Below, one piece after another: positions 8,385 to 16,700 of a DNA stretch of 30,515 nucleotides; the stretch's first letter is position 1; each line of letters opens with the position of its first letter. Under the pieces are notes generated by a model. It had not been told where the DNA came from. It did no database searches and saw nothing but the letters and a program-made list of their open reading frames with translations. The DNA is from Candidatus Woesearchaeota archaeon (GTDB lineage Archaea > Nanobdellota > Nanobdellia > Woesearchaeales > DSVV01). The stretch covers positions 1 through 30,515 of the forward strand of contig JACQSP010000074.1 in assembly GCA_016205905.1 (NCBI GenBank), written 5' to 3'. The position numbers and the translations under genes are program-made.

Positions 8385-8585
8385 ATGAAACAAAATTTAG
8401 GAACCTTGGACAGAGTATTAAGGTTTGCATTAGCCTTTTGGTGGCTTGGGCCATGGGCACCATTATCGCCGATATTTGGAGAATGGGGATCTTGGCTAAT
8501 GCTGATTGTTGGTTGGATAGCACTCATTGAGAGCTTCTTTGGCTGGTGCTGGATACATGATTTATTAAAAATAAAGAGCAAGTGA
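8385..8585 (+). CDS. DUF2892 small membrane protein
   Basis: A 66-residue inner-membrane protein. The start QNLGTLDRVLRFALAF matches the family signature (N-x-G-x-x-D-R followed by a helix), and two hydrophobic segments (about 11-27 and 35-52) are joined by a short loop with a Pro-rich turn. In other proteins this domain follows rhodanese domains; alone its function is unknown. AGAGGTG at 8372-8378 fixes the start. It is divergent from rtcB across a 167-bp spacer. Confidence 0.8.
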   Translation: MKQNLGTLDRVLRFALAFWWLGPWAPLSPIFGEWGSWLMLIVGWIALIESFFGWCWIHDLLKIKSK

Positions 8586-8648
8586 ATTATTAATTATTTT
8601 CTTGATTTTTTTTATTAATAATTTTTTTCTTTTTTCGTATTTTTTCAG

Positions 8649-8677
8649 TTCCAGGGCGAAGCCACCCGTCTCATGAA
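8649..8677 (+). repeat. Solo left end of the palindromic element
   Basis: TTCCAGGGCGAAGCCACCCG followed by TCTCATGAA is nearly identical to the left end at 11611. Neither the word-repeat core nor a right end follows within the next 2.9 kb, so it is a truncated or solo module. The rest of the 8586-8926 gap is AT-rich with nothing else I can name. Confidence 0.8.
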
Positions 8678-8926
8678 GATTTAGTTTAGGTTTTCTATAC
8701 AAGTCTAACTGTGCTTCTGTTCTCAATCATTTTTATCATTTTCTCTGCCAAGATTTCGCTAAAGTTGACTGGTAGACATAAAAAACACATATATTAAAGA
8801 ATTCTCATCGCTTCATTTACAATCAATCAAAACATTTATATTCAAATAATAATTCTTGTATAAATTATACTTAAATTACACACAAATTATACACTAATCG
8901 TTTAAGAGTCTAAAGGGTTTACAAAA

Positions 8927-9682
8927 ATGATAGAACAAACAACAAGTAATAAGTATGGCCCATTTACATTAGAGCAAGCCGAAGAAAAATACAATCAAGC
9001 GAGAGTAGAATATGAATCAATTAATGCTAAACATCCAACACCAGAATATAAAACTCAAACCATACCTCCCATCCATATTAAAACATTGCTTGACCATCTA
9101 ATCAATCTTGAAATGATATGCATAAAATCAGAATTAAAATCTGAATTAGAAAATGCAGCACTTGTAAATGTAGATTTATATGAACAATTTTCACGTGAAT
9201 TAGATGAAATTAAAGAAGGATTGAGAAAGGAAGTGGTAACTGCAAGTGTAGAATTATACAAACAACTTTCACAAGACTTCGATTATATTAAAGATCAATT
9301 GAGAGAAGAACCTGCAACAGGATATGAAATGAAAAAACACATATCAAGTTCTATTGATCAGTATGTGAGTAGAGCATTTGGCATGATTAAACGCGTATCA
9401 ATTTCTGTTAATCAGTATGTAAGTAAAGCACTTGGCAAGATTAAAGGTGGAGTGAGAGAAGGTTCTACTTCTACAGCTATAAATGAAATAAAAAAGCGTG
9501 CAACAAACTCTATTGATGATTATATGAGCAGAACAACTCACCAAAGAAAAGTTATCACAGGGACATTATTTTGGAGAACATATGTTCTAAAAGAAGAAAT
9601 TGAAAGATACTTAGCTAGTTTTAAGAACACATTATATAACATAATAAGTGATAAAGTTGTGTTTGTAGGAGATGATGAATAA
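8927..9682 (+). CDS. Unknown amphipathic helical repeat protein
   Basis: A 251-residue, almost entirely helical and highly charged protein that I cannot assign. It has two internal duplications. A 22-residue unit at 81-102 (NVDLYEQFSRELDEIKEGLR...) recurs at 107-128 (SVELYKQLSQDFDYIKDQLR...). A shorter unit SIDQYVSRAFGMIK (142-155) recurs as SVNQYVSKALGKIK (160-173) and partly as SIDDYMSR (195-202). The pattern suggests coiled-coil or apolipoprotein-like amphipathic helices. There is no signal peptide or membrane segment. The ATG follows a weak AAAGGGTTT at 8909-8917. It stands alone between palindromic sequences. Confidence 0.6.
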   Translation: MIEQTTSNKYGPFTLEQAEEKYNQARVEYESINAKHPTPEYKTQTIPPIHIKTLLDHLINLEMICIKSELKSELENAALVNVDLYEQFSRELDEIKEGLRKEVVTASVELYKQLSQDFDYIKDQLREEPATGYEMKKHISSSIDQYVSRAFGMIKRVSISVNQYVSKALGKIKGGVREGSTSTAINEIKKRATNSIDDYMSRTTHQRKVITGTLFWRTYVLKEEIERYLASFKNTLYNIISDKVVFVGDDE

Positions 9683-9714
9683 TAAGGTATATGGCTCTAT
9701 TATTCTTATTATTA

Positions 9715-9834
9715 TTCGAGTCGCCTTAATTATAGATTACTGGTATTTTAGATTGAGCATATATCTATATATTGTTCATATTATAATGATTTCATTCAGT
9801 AAATTTTAATACCTCAACTTTTAAGCGACTCGAA
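9715..9834. repeat. Nested palindrome downstream of the helical repeat gene
   Basis: The outer arms TTCGAGTCGCCTTAA (9715-9729) and TTAAGCGACTCGAA (9821-9834) pair with a single extra base. Inside, GAGCATATAT faces ATATATTGTTC. It lies in the convergent gap before the 3' end of the ThyX-like gene and could terminate transcription from both sides. Its ends do not match the other element families here. Confidence 0.6.
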
Positions 9835-9904
9835 AGTTATTATTTATGTTAACCCTATTTCTCCTTTGCTTTCTGCACTCATTCCTTCTTCTTTATCTTT
9901 GCCC

Positions 9905-11584
9905 TTAATTATCTCCATACTTCTCTTTTGCTTTCTGTATCAGTTTTTGTGTTTCTATCTCTGCCCTTAATCTGCCAAGATATTCCTCATCCATGCTTAG
10001 GGCAATGTACTTTGCGAACAAAGGATACTTCTTGTTAACTTCTTCCCAGCATTTTTGGGCAATTTTTCTGTAAGAGATATGCCCCTGAACAGAGCTTCTC
10101 AGCCTTATGAAATGCTCCAGCTCCCTTATATTCCACGTGAACAAAACCTGCTTTCTGAATGCAAGCGGTATAATATACTGCGATTCATAGGGATACTTTT
10201 TTGATAGGTTTTCATACAGTGCTTTAACTTTTTCCATGACAGAAACATAGCTCTCAATAATGCTTTTATCATTTTCACCTAATTCAACAATCTCTTCAGG
10301 TATTTCATAGCCAAGATGAGTAGAAAATAATGGTGTTGTTTGTGTGTTCATCCTGTGCCTTTGTATGTCTCTAAACGCACCAAAATCGCAGACAACCTCC
10401 ATTGTGAAATACGCATGCTCCAATGCTCTCATTGGCCTGTCGAAAGGGCCCCTTCTCTTTAAGTACTCGTCAAGTATTTTTTCTTTTTCTGCAAATGATA
10501 ATGTTTTAACTTTTTCAAAAACCATTGAATAATCATAATGGCTGTCAACTGGGCTGAATTCATACAGGATTGCAGATATTATCTTGTCGTCAGCATTTTC
10601 ATCAAAAAATAAGGTTTTGACGTGAGACTCAGTTTCACCATTCTTTTTTTCATTGACAAGTGTTTGTTGAAGCTTTTTGCTTGCGATAACATTTGCAATC
10701 TTCGCCATTTCATTATTTGTTTCTGCGTAGAATTTATTATAGCCGGCAAACATCAGCAGAGTAGGGCAGATCTTGCTTCCTTCATCGAGCATTCTTTTGC
10801 CAATATCCTGCGCTTCTTTTAACGGATGTGACAGCAATTTTGATATTGCATGCTCAGCTGTCCTTGCATTAAAGGTAAAGCCCATTGACGTCAGTGTTCC
10901 CGCAGGTAAAAGATATCTTACTATGTCGCAGACCTTTGCGTAAATTGAGTTGTCATACGCTCTTTCATTAACTCCTTCTTTTCGCGGGTTTCTTTTCTTG
11001 ACATACTCTCTGACTATCGGCTGAAATCTCTCGTATACATCAAACAATTCAGAGACAACCTGTTTTACCTCTTCTGCATATTCACAGCTCATTAATTTTT
11101 CGTCCCAGTAAAAAACATTTTTGTCAAATATCTGGTATCTTGTAGACTTTTCAGTATAACTTCCCAAGCGATTGTCCTCGAGAATTTTTGTTGCAACAAT
11201 AGATAACTTGTCAATTGCAAATTTTATGCTTGCGTGCTCTGCAACACTCCCGTGGCCATACCCAACAACCCATTTTTCATGAAATTTCTTTGCCTTTTCC
11301 TTTGCTTTTACTAAATCTTCTGCGTCAATGCCTGATACCTCTGCACTGCTGGCACTATTAGCATCTTCATTGCTCTTTCCTAAATTTAAATCACCGCTGC
11401 CCAAAAGAATCAATAAATTTCGCTTGAAAGAATTCGGGCTCCTGCTCACGTAGGCAAAAAGAACAGCAACAACCTCTTCGGGAAGGTTCTTTATGCAATA
11501 AATATCTTCGTTAATATCTGTAACATGTTTTTTTAATACTGTTTTTTCATCTTCAGTAAACACTTCTTTTTTCATCTCTGCCAT
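9905..11584 (-). CDS. Two-domain ThyX-like (FAD-dependent thymidylate synthase family) protein
   Basis: At 559 residues this is about twice the size of ordinary ThyX, and both halves carry ThyX-like signatures. The first half has GHGSVAEHA (110-118), NR...YTEKSTRY (138-150) and a later FNARTAEHAISKLLSHPLKE. The second has LEHAYFTMEV (388-397), RHR at 409-411 and IRELEHFIRLRSS...ISYR near the C-terminus. Canonical ThyX uses FAD to make dTMP from dUMP and needs RHR-x7-S; here the first half keeps R-x7-S but not RH, and the second keeps RHR but not the spaced Ser. The active site may therefore be split between halves. A Ser/Asn/Glu linker (about 66-86) is inserted near the N-terminus. GGTGAT (rc of 11588-11593) precedes the ATG. 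No ThyA-type gene is visible. Confidence 0.8.
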   Translation of the reverse strand: MAEMKKEVFTEDEKTVLKKHVTDINEDIYCIKNLPEEVVAVLFAYVSRSPNSFKRNLLILLGSGDLNLGKSNEDANSASSAEVSGIDAEDLVKAKEKAKKFHEKWVVGYGHGSVAEHASIKFAIDKLSIVATKILEDNRLGSYTEKSTRYQIFDKNVFYWDEKLMSCEYAEEVKQVVSELFDVYERFQPIVREYVKKRNPRKEGVNERAYDNSIYAKVCDIVRYLLPAGTLTSMGFTFNARTAEHAISKLLSHPLKEAQDIGKRMLDEGSKICPTLLMFAGYNKFYAETNNEMAKIANVIASKKLQQTLVNEKKNGETESHVKTLFFDENADDKIISAILYEFSPVDSHYDYSMVFEKVKTLSFAEKEKILDEYLKRRGPFDRPMRALEHAYFTMEVVCDFGAFRDIQRHRMNTQTTPLFSTHLGYEIPEEIVELGENDKSIIESYVSVMEKVKALYENLSKKYPYESQYIIPLAFRKQVLFTWNIRELEHFIRLRSSVQGHISYRKIAQKCWEEVNKKYPLFAKYIALSMDEEYLGRLRAEIETQKLIQKAKEKYGDN

Positions 11585-11610
11585 TGTATCACCATTTTGT
11601 ATTTTTTTAG

Positions 11611-11834
11611 TTCCTGGGCGAAGCCACCCGTCTCATGAAAAACTTTTAGAAGTTTGAAAGTTAGAAAGCTTGACAGCTTGAAAGTGTGGCTCATATAGCG
11701 CACTTTCGAGCTTTCAGACTTTCAAGCTTTCAAACAATTTCATGTGACGGTGGACTGCGTTCCACAAACGAGTGGAGAGCGGTAAACTGGATTATGAGCG
11801 GAAAAAAGAGATTAATAATCTAAACAAATACCTC
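11611..11834 (+). repeat. Palindromic element copy B (complete)
   Basis: The left end GGGCGAAGCCACCCGTC is followed by a long hairpin core (about 11640-11738). Its arms reiterate GCTTGAAAGT/ACTTTCAAGC words, and the apex contains GGCTCATATAGCGC. The right end ACGGTGGACTGCG and an asymmetric tail ending AAACAAATA follow. Left and right ends are inverted copies matching at 19 of 25 bases. It fills the gap between archease and the ThyX-like gene, both on the minus strand. Confidence 0.85.
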
Positions 11835-11859
11835 CTATTAATAAGTTATAACTAATCAT

Positions 11860-12330
11860 TTACAAGTCCATAACAACCTGAACATATTCATCTGTTACTT
11901 CCATCTCATTATACGTAACTGCCTTGATATCTCCATGTGTTTCATAGTTTTCTATCTTGCAGTCGCCGTATACTTTGGCGTGGAGAACCTTGCCTTCAAT
12001 AGTTAATTCAATTATACTGTGCAGTAAAAATGATTCAGTATCAATAAGGAAAAGCAACTGCTCAAGAAAATTATACAAAAGCTGGTATTCATCATCTCCG
12101 CAAACATTTATTTCTTTAATCACCAGCGGGCTGATAGTAGTTGTATCCACAATTATATTGAACATCGCCAGTGCAGCGTTGGAAAACATTTCTTCGATTG
12201 TCTTTCCATAAGCCTTAAACTTGCAGTCAGCAGTATGCTGAAGATATTCATATGGTTTTGAATCTTTGTTTAGCTTTTGTTTTTTAGTTGAGGGTTTTTC
12301 AGATGCTTTAGATTTCATTGTTTTGCGCAT
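11860..12330 (-). CDS. Archease (RtcB activator)
   Basis: A 156-residue protein with an N-terminal Lys/Ser-rich tail of about 25 residues and then the archease domain. The conserved start YEYLQHTADCKFKAYG has the HTAD motif; the middle has EMFSNAALAMF and YNFLEQLLFLIDTE; and the end is IKAVTYNEMEV. Archease accelerates RtcB guanylylation and lets it use other NTPs, so it should work with the RtcB encoded 3.6 kb away in the same orientation. A TATA-like box (rc of 12352-12358) 25 nt before the ATG suggests a leaderless transcript. Confidence 0.93.
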   Translation of the reverse strand: MRKTMKSKASEKPSTKKQKLNKDSKPYEYLQHTADCKFKAYGKTIEEMFSNAALAMFNIIVDTTTISPLVIKEINVCGDDEYQLLYNFLEQLLFLIDTESFLLHSIIELTIEGKVLHAKVYGDCKIENYETHGDIKAVTYNEMEVTDEYVQVVMDL

Positions 12331-12389
12331 TATTCTGTGGATAAATCAAGGATTTATATGTTTTTATATTTTTTGGGCTTTATCCACTG

Positions 12390-13389
12390 TTAAGAATTCC
12401 CTAATTTTTTACCAATCTCTTGAGTTGTAAGCTTTTTTCTCTTTTCTTTTTCTGGCTCTGCTAAATAGTTATCAGACACAATTACTTTTTCTCCTGATGC
12501 TAATTCAAGATTTTCTCTGGCATCTCCTGCTATTCTTCCTCCTTTTTTTGCTGCATCTTTATTTGGAAAAGCGAATACTGTGACCTTTAGGTCACAGATG
12601 AAGTCTTTTCCAAGTTTAAAAATGCCGACAATAAATACTGCAACCTTTAGGTTGCAGATTGTCGGCATTTTTTTTATTTTCAATAAAACCAAGAGTATTC
12701 CTGCCTTTGGCAATCTTAGTTGTAGATGCTTCACCAAGCATTGTAAAAATAAGCTCCAAATCGTTCATATGATATCTTAAATTTTCTTTGTTTAAGCCTT
12801 TGAAGTCTTTATATTCGCTGGGAGTCATTCCAAAAGTAGCTTTGGATATCTCTGCTGTGAGAATTGCATATTCTTTTTCAGTTTTTACATCTCTTTTCTT
12901 CCATTCATCAGTTAGCTCATCCCTTATTGCTATTCCTCTAACTCTTTTCTCAACCCAATCATCAGAATATCCTTTTGCTTTGTAAATTTCCTTCATGCGT
13001 TTTTGGGCAAGTTCAGGATTTTCTATTTCTTGCACTCTTTCATAACCAACTTGAGCTAGCCAAAGTTTGAAAGGTTCTGCTTTCTTGGAAGGAATTGACT
13101 GAATAATACGAAACAATGCTTCAGTATTAGCACAGTCAGTCTCTCTTAATTTTCCATCTTCTGCAGGTAATTTCAACTGGTGACAATTTGTCACCACTTC
13201 GCTTCCTTCTTCTCTTAACCGTTGGCTAAGCTTATTCCAATACTTTCTTGCCATTTGAAAATCAATTTGTTCTGTCAAAACACCCACAATATCAACTACA
13301 GAAAACCACCATCCATTATTGTGCCAAGTCCTTCTAATCTGTTTCCCTTCAAAAACAACCAACGCATTATGAATATTATTAGTTTCCAT
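12390..13389 (-). pseudogene. BRO/phage antirepressor-like gene, broken by a hairpin insertion
   Basis: The first 240 residues (from 13389) form a typical BRO-N antirepressor-like protein: WHNNGWWFSVVDIVGVL, ANTEALFRIIQSIPSKKAE, FKLWLAQVGYERVQEIENPE, then SDDWVEKRVRGIAIR and LIFTMLGEASTTKIA. The frame then runs into two tandem hairpins and stops at 12616. The expected C-terminal piece (NKDAAKKGGRIAGDA...NYLAEPEKEKRKKL) is present just beyond, in another frame, to 12390. The intact part may still make a stable truncated protein, since the conserved domain is complete. Such proteins are DNA-binding regulators of phage or mobile-element origin. A TATA-like box (13413-13421, rc) 28 nt upstream suggests it was leaderless. 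Confidence 0.8.
12565..12669. repeat. Tandem paired hairpins inside the BRO-like gene
   Basis: Two hairpins lie side by side. One (12565-12611) has arms GGAAAAG/CTTTTCC, the other (12621-12669) AATGCCGACAAT/ATTGTCGGCATT. Each encloses a 20-nt palindrome: CTGTGACCTTTAGGTCACAG at 12578-12597 and CTGCAACCTTTAGGTTGCAG at 12638-12657. The two inner palindromes differ only at paired positions, so pairing is preserved. Both sit in the same flanking context (ATA...AT). Confidence 0.8.
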
Positions 13390-13478
13390 AGATTAACTGT
13401 AAAACTTGCTATCTATATAAACCTTACGTCGACTTGTCCAGTGAGAAGTGTTAAAATTGATAATGGCTTTGTTTTTTG

Positions 13479-13690
13479 AGGTTATAGCTGTTTTAAGCCA
13501 GTGGACATATCAGGTTTCAGTTGTCAGGTGTCAGTTGTCAGAAGCGGGTTTGTCGTATGTCGTTCGTCGTCTGTCGTCCGTTAAACGACTTACGACCTAC
13601 GACTAACGACAAACGAGTAAATACGTTTTCCTCTGACAACTGACCACTAAAACCTGACAACTGATATATTAGAATAATTAGCTATAACCT
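13479..13690. repeat. Large palindromic element E with GTCGT and CAGTTGT words
   Basis: The outer arms AGGTTATAGCT (13479-13489) and AGCTATAACCT (13680-13690) are exact inverses. Inside are reiterated CAGTTGTCAG words facing CTGACAACTG words, and nearer the centre GTCGT words (13549-13580) face ACGAC words (13585-13613). The whole 212 bp can fold as one long hairpin. It occupies most of the 350-bp gap between the divergent BRO-like gene and the 1492-residue gene, next to the promoters of both. Confidence 0.85.
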
Positions 13691-13739
13691 TTATAAATAA
13701 AACCTCGTTTCTTTCCTGTTATGTAGGGGGTATAATACA

Positions 13740-16700
13740 GTGGTTAAATCGCAGAAACCAGACCTAAGATTTCAGAACCAGACAACAGCGTCTAGCATAA
13801 CTTCTATTATAACTCCTAATATAACACCTAGCGTAACGCCTAACACAGCACCCAATACATCTTCCAGCACATCACCTAGCATAGATTCTGTAGTCTTGGA
13901 AAGATTGTGGCACATGATTCCAGATGATGCTAGATTAGAGAATCATGTTTTGCCAACCAGCGGCTTTTCCAGCAAAACAATGAGCGAATGCGCTTATATG
14001 ATTTCCAATGATTACCAAGAAAGTGAAAGAAGTGTTGCGAATGCAGGCAAAAAATTGGTTTCTTTCCTGTTTCCTGATACTACATTTGAATGTTCACTTA
14101 ATGAGGAAGGGGCATTAGTTAAATCTGCTAAAAAAACAATAGACCCTAATCATACAATGACCTTCAATATGGCTAATGGCGAAGCTGTATTTGATGAAAG
14201 AACTGGTTTTTACAATTTGTTTTCAGACAAAGAGCATGAAGTGGCAAAATTCCTGCAGGTTTTTCAGGCAAGATTGGCGCTGGCAGTTACAAAAGAGGAA
14301 AGCATCGCAGAGATAAAGGAATTCCAGAGAATAACACATCTTCCATTTGAGGTTTTAGAATATTTTTATGAAAAAGTAAAACACAGAAGTATTGGAGAGC
14401 TGTTCACATCACCAGAGATAACTTATGGAATACCTGAAATAATTAATGGAATACTTGGAATATATCATTTGATAAGTCATGGAAAAAGCCTCGATGAAAA
14501 TATTGATAGAGATTTCTGCTATCATGTTGGTATAGATTATTTAACAGAATTTAAAAGAAGACGTTTTGGGTATGGTTTTTGGGCAGATGATGAATCCCTT
14601 TTCTCAAAAATCCCCCAAAAAATCATTAATGGTATCTTAGTAGAAGGCGCAGAGGAAGCATTAAAAAGACAAAAGAAGAAATTAGACAGGCGGTTAAATG
14701 AAATGGAATTATGGCCCAGCATGAGATACGGCACTGCAATAGACACAGAGAGAATATCTACTGACGACAAAGTGATTGATTTCTTTCATGATCTGCAATT
14801 AGGTGTAGATTTCCTTTTATACATGACTCCTGACAATAGGATGGAAGAAAGATATGAACTCAAGAAAAGACAGTTGGTTATGGAATACAAAGAATTCTGC
14901 AGAAAAGTTACAATGTCTCCTTTAATCTTTACACATTATGTTTATCCTTACATTTACTTTTGTTATCTTACCAACGATAGAGAAGCTTTAAAGGAAATGG
15001 TTAGTGTTTATTTGGATATTTTTCAGCAGAATAGAATTATTGAAAGGCATGAATGGAGCAAGTTATACCAAGGTGCAGCCAGAAACTTATTTGAGGCAGA
15101 TGTGTGGGATGGCAAAGATTTGGATTTAGTAAAAACACTTTTGTTCTCGTGGAATGCATTGAAAGAAGTAAATAAAATTCATGAACTCCTGAAAACTGAT
15201 AAAATAGGCAGCAATACCCAAGAGAGAACAGATGGCAGCTCTCACTATAATAGTGAGGAAAAGGATGCTCTTGTAGAAAGAATAAGAAAAGTGCTAATTG
15301 AGGATATTATCAAAGATCACGTCTTAAAAAAACTGCCTTCTGTTTTTGAAAAAGGAACAATTGAGTTAGATAATTTTGACTACTTGTTTGTCTTATCACC
15401 ATTATTAGGGGTATTAGGTGATCCTGAGCTAGATTATTGTGTTCTCGGGGCAATAGCTAAGCAAGCAGATCTTCATCCAACTAAATTGTTAATGGCAGAG
15501 ATGTATGCATCTAACATTTTAGGCAGATATTTTTATCTTCCAAATGAGCCAACTAAACAAGTTGATTCTAAAGAGTCACCTCTTAGCATTTTATTTAGCA
15601 TCACTTCGCCAAAAAGAAGATTAACAAGTGAGCAATTAACTTATTGGCAGCAAAGATTTATTGATTTGTTTAAGCCAATTTCTGAAAGAGATGCTGCAAG
15701 TTCAAATGGGTTTAAAAGTGCAATTGATAGAACAGAAGAAAGAAGTAAACTCGAAGTAAAAAATAAACATAATGATAATAATGATACTAATGATGATGCT
15801 AATGACGACGCATGGAGAATATATCCTATTTGGGGCGGTGCATTTCTCGGTGATTATGTTTATTATCATGAAAATCAAAGAAGATATGCACAAGCGCATC
15901 TAGAAAGGTATGATATTATTTCTGCAAGAAGACATTTTGCAGCTATAGGCGAGAAAGCGGATTATTTTGGCTTAACTGCAAAGATGATTGATGATCTGGC
16001 TGGTCCAACAAAAAAACCTCTTGGCAAAACAAAGATATTGAATCTTGTTAGAAGCTGCACACTCTTAAGAGGTTTTGTTGGTGGGCATAAGACAATGATG
16101 CGGGAGTGGTTTTCAGAAAGAATAGACGATGAAACAGTTTTCTCAGAAGAGATAATAAATATGAAGTATAACTCAAAAAAACAATTCTGTAAATATTTAG
16201 ACGAGAAAACAAAAGCAGAAGAAGAGATAGAGGAGGATATATTTGAAAAAATAATGGAATATGCAAGCAGGTTTTATGACGAGAACATTCTCATTGCAGG
16301 GGGAAAGTATCTTTTGTCAAGAAACCAGGAATTATTCCCTTGGCTGAGGGATTTCTGGCCGAATTTTTCCAATATATCTGTTTTGAGGGATAATGAAGAT
16401 GCCTTATGCATAGATGAGATGGCAGAGGAAGAAAAGGAAGCAGTAGAAGGAGGCGTTGTTGGAGGCATTGCTAAAATACTTTCCAAGCTTAAGGAAGAGG
16501 CAGTTGCATTTATCGAGAAGAAAGAATATGCATCTGCGCACATGATTTACAGAAAAATCAACCCAAAAAAAGGCAATCAGGAATTTTTAAGAGAGGTTTA
16601 TTCAAGAAACCTGCAGGAAGTGCGTGCAGATGATAAAAATGACGGCACAATTGGATTAACTTTTGTTGACGACAAAGGAAGAGAGACAAAAATTACATTT

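Noticed and set aside
12390..12737. Separate 115-residue gene
   Set aside because: Its first part is out-of-frame translation of the BRO-like gene and the hairpin insertion; only its end is real, as the displaced C-terminus of the same gene.
13500..13640. Short regularly repeated words resembling a CRISPR-like or direct repeat array
   Set aside because: The words are only 5-10 nt, have no unique spacers, and those on the right are inverse complements of those on the left, so it is one long hairpin. No cas genes are present.
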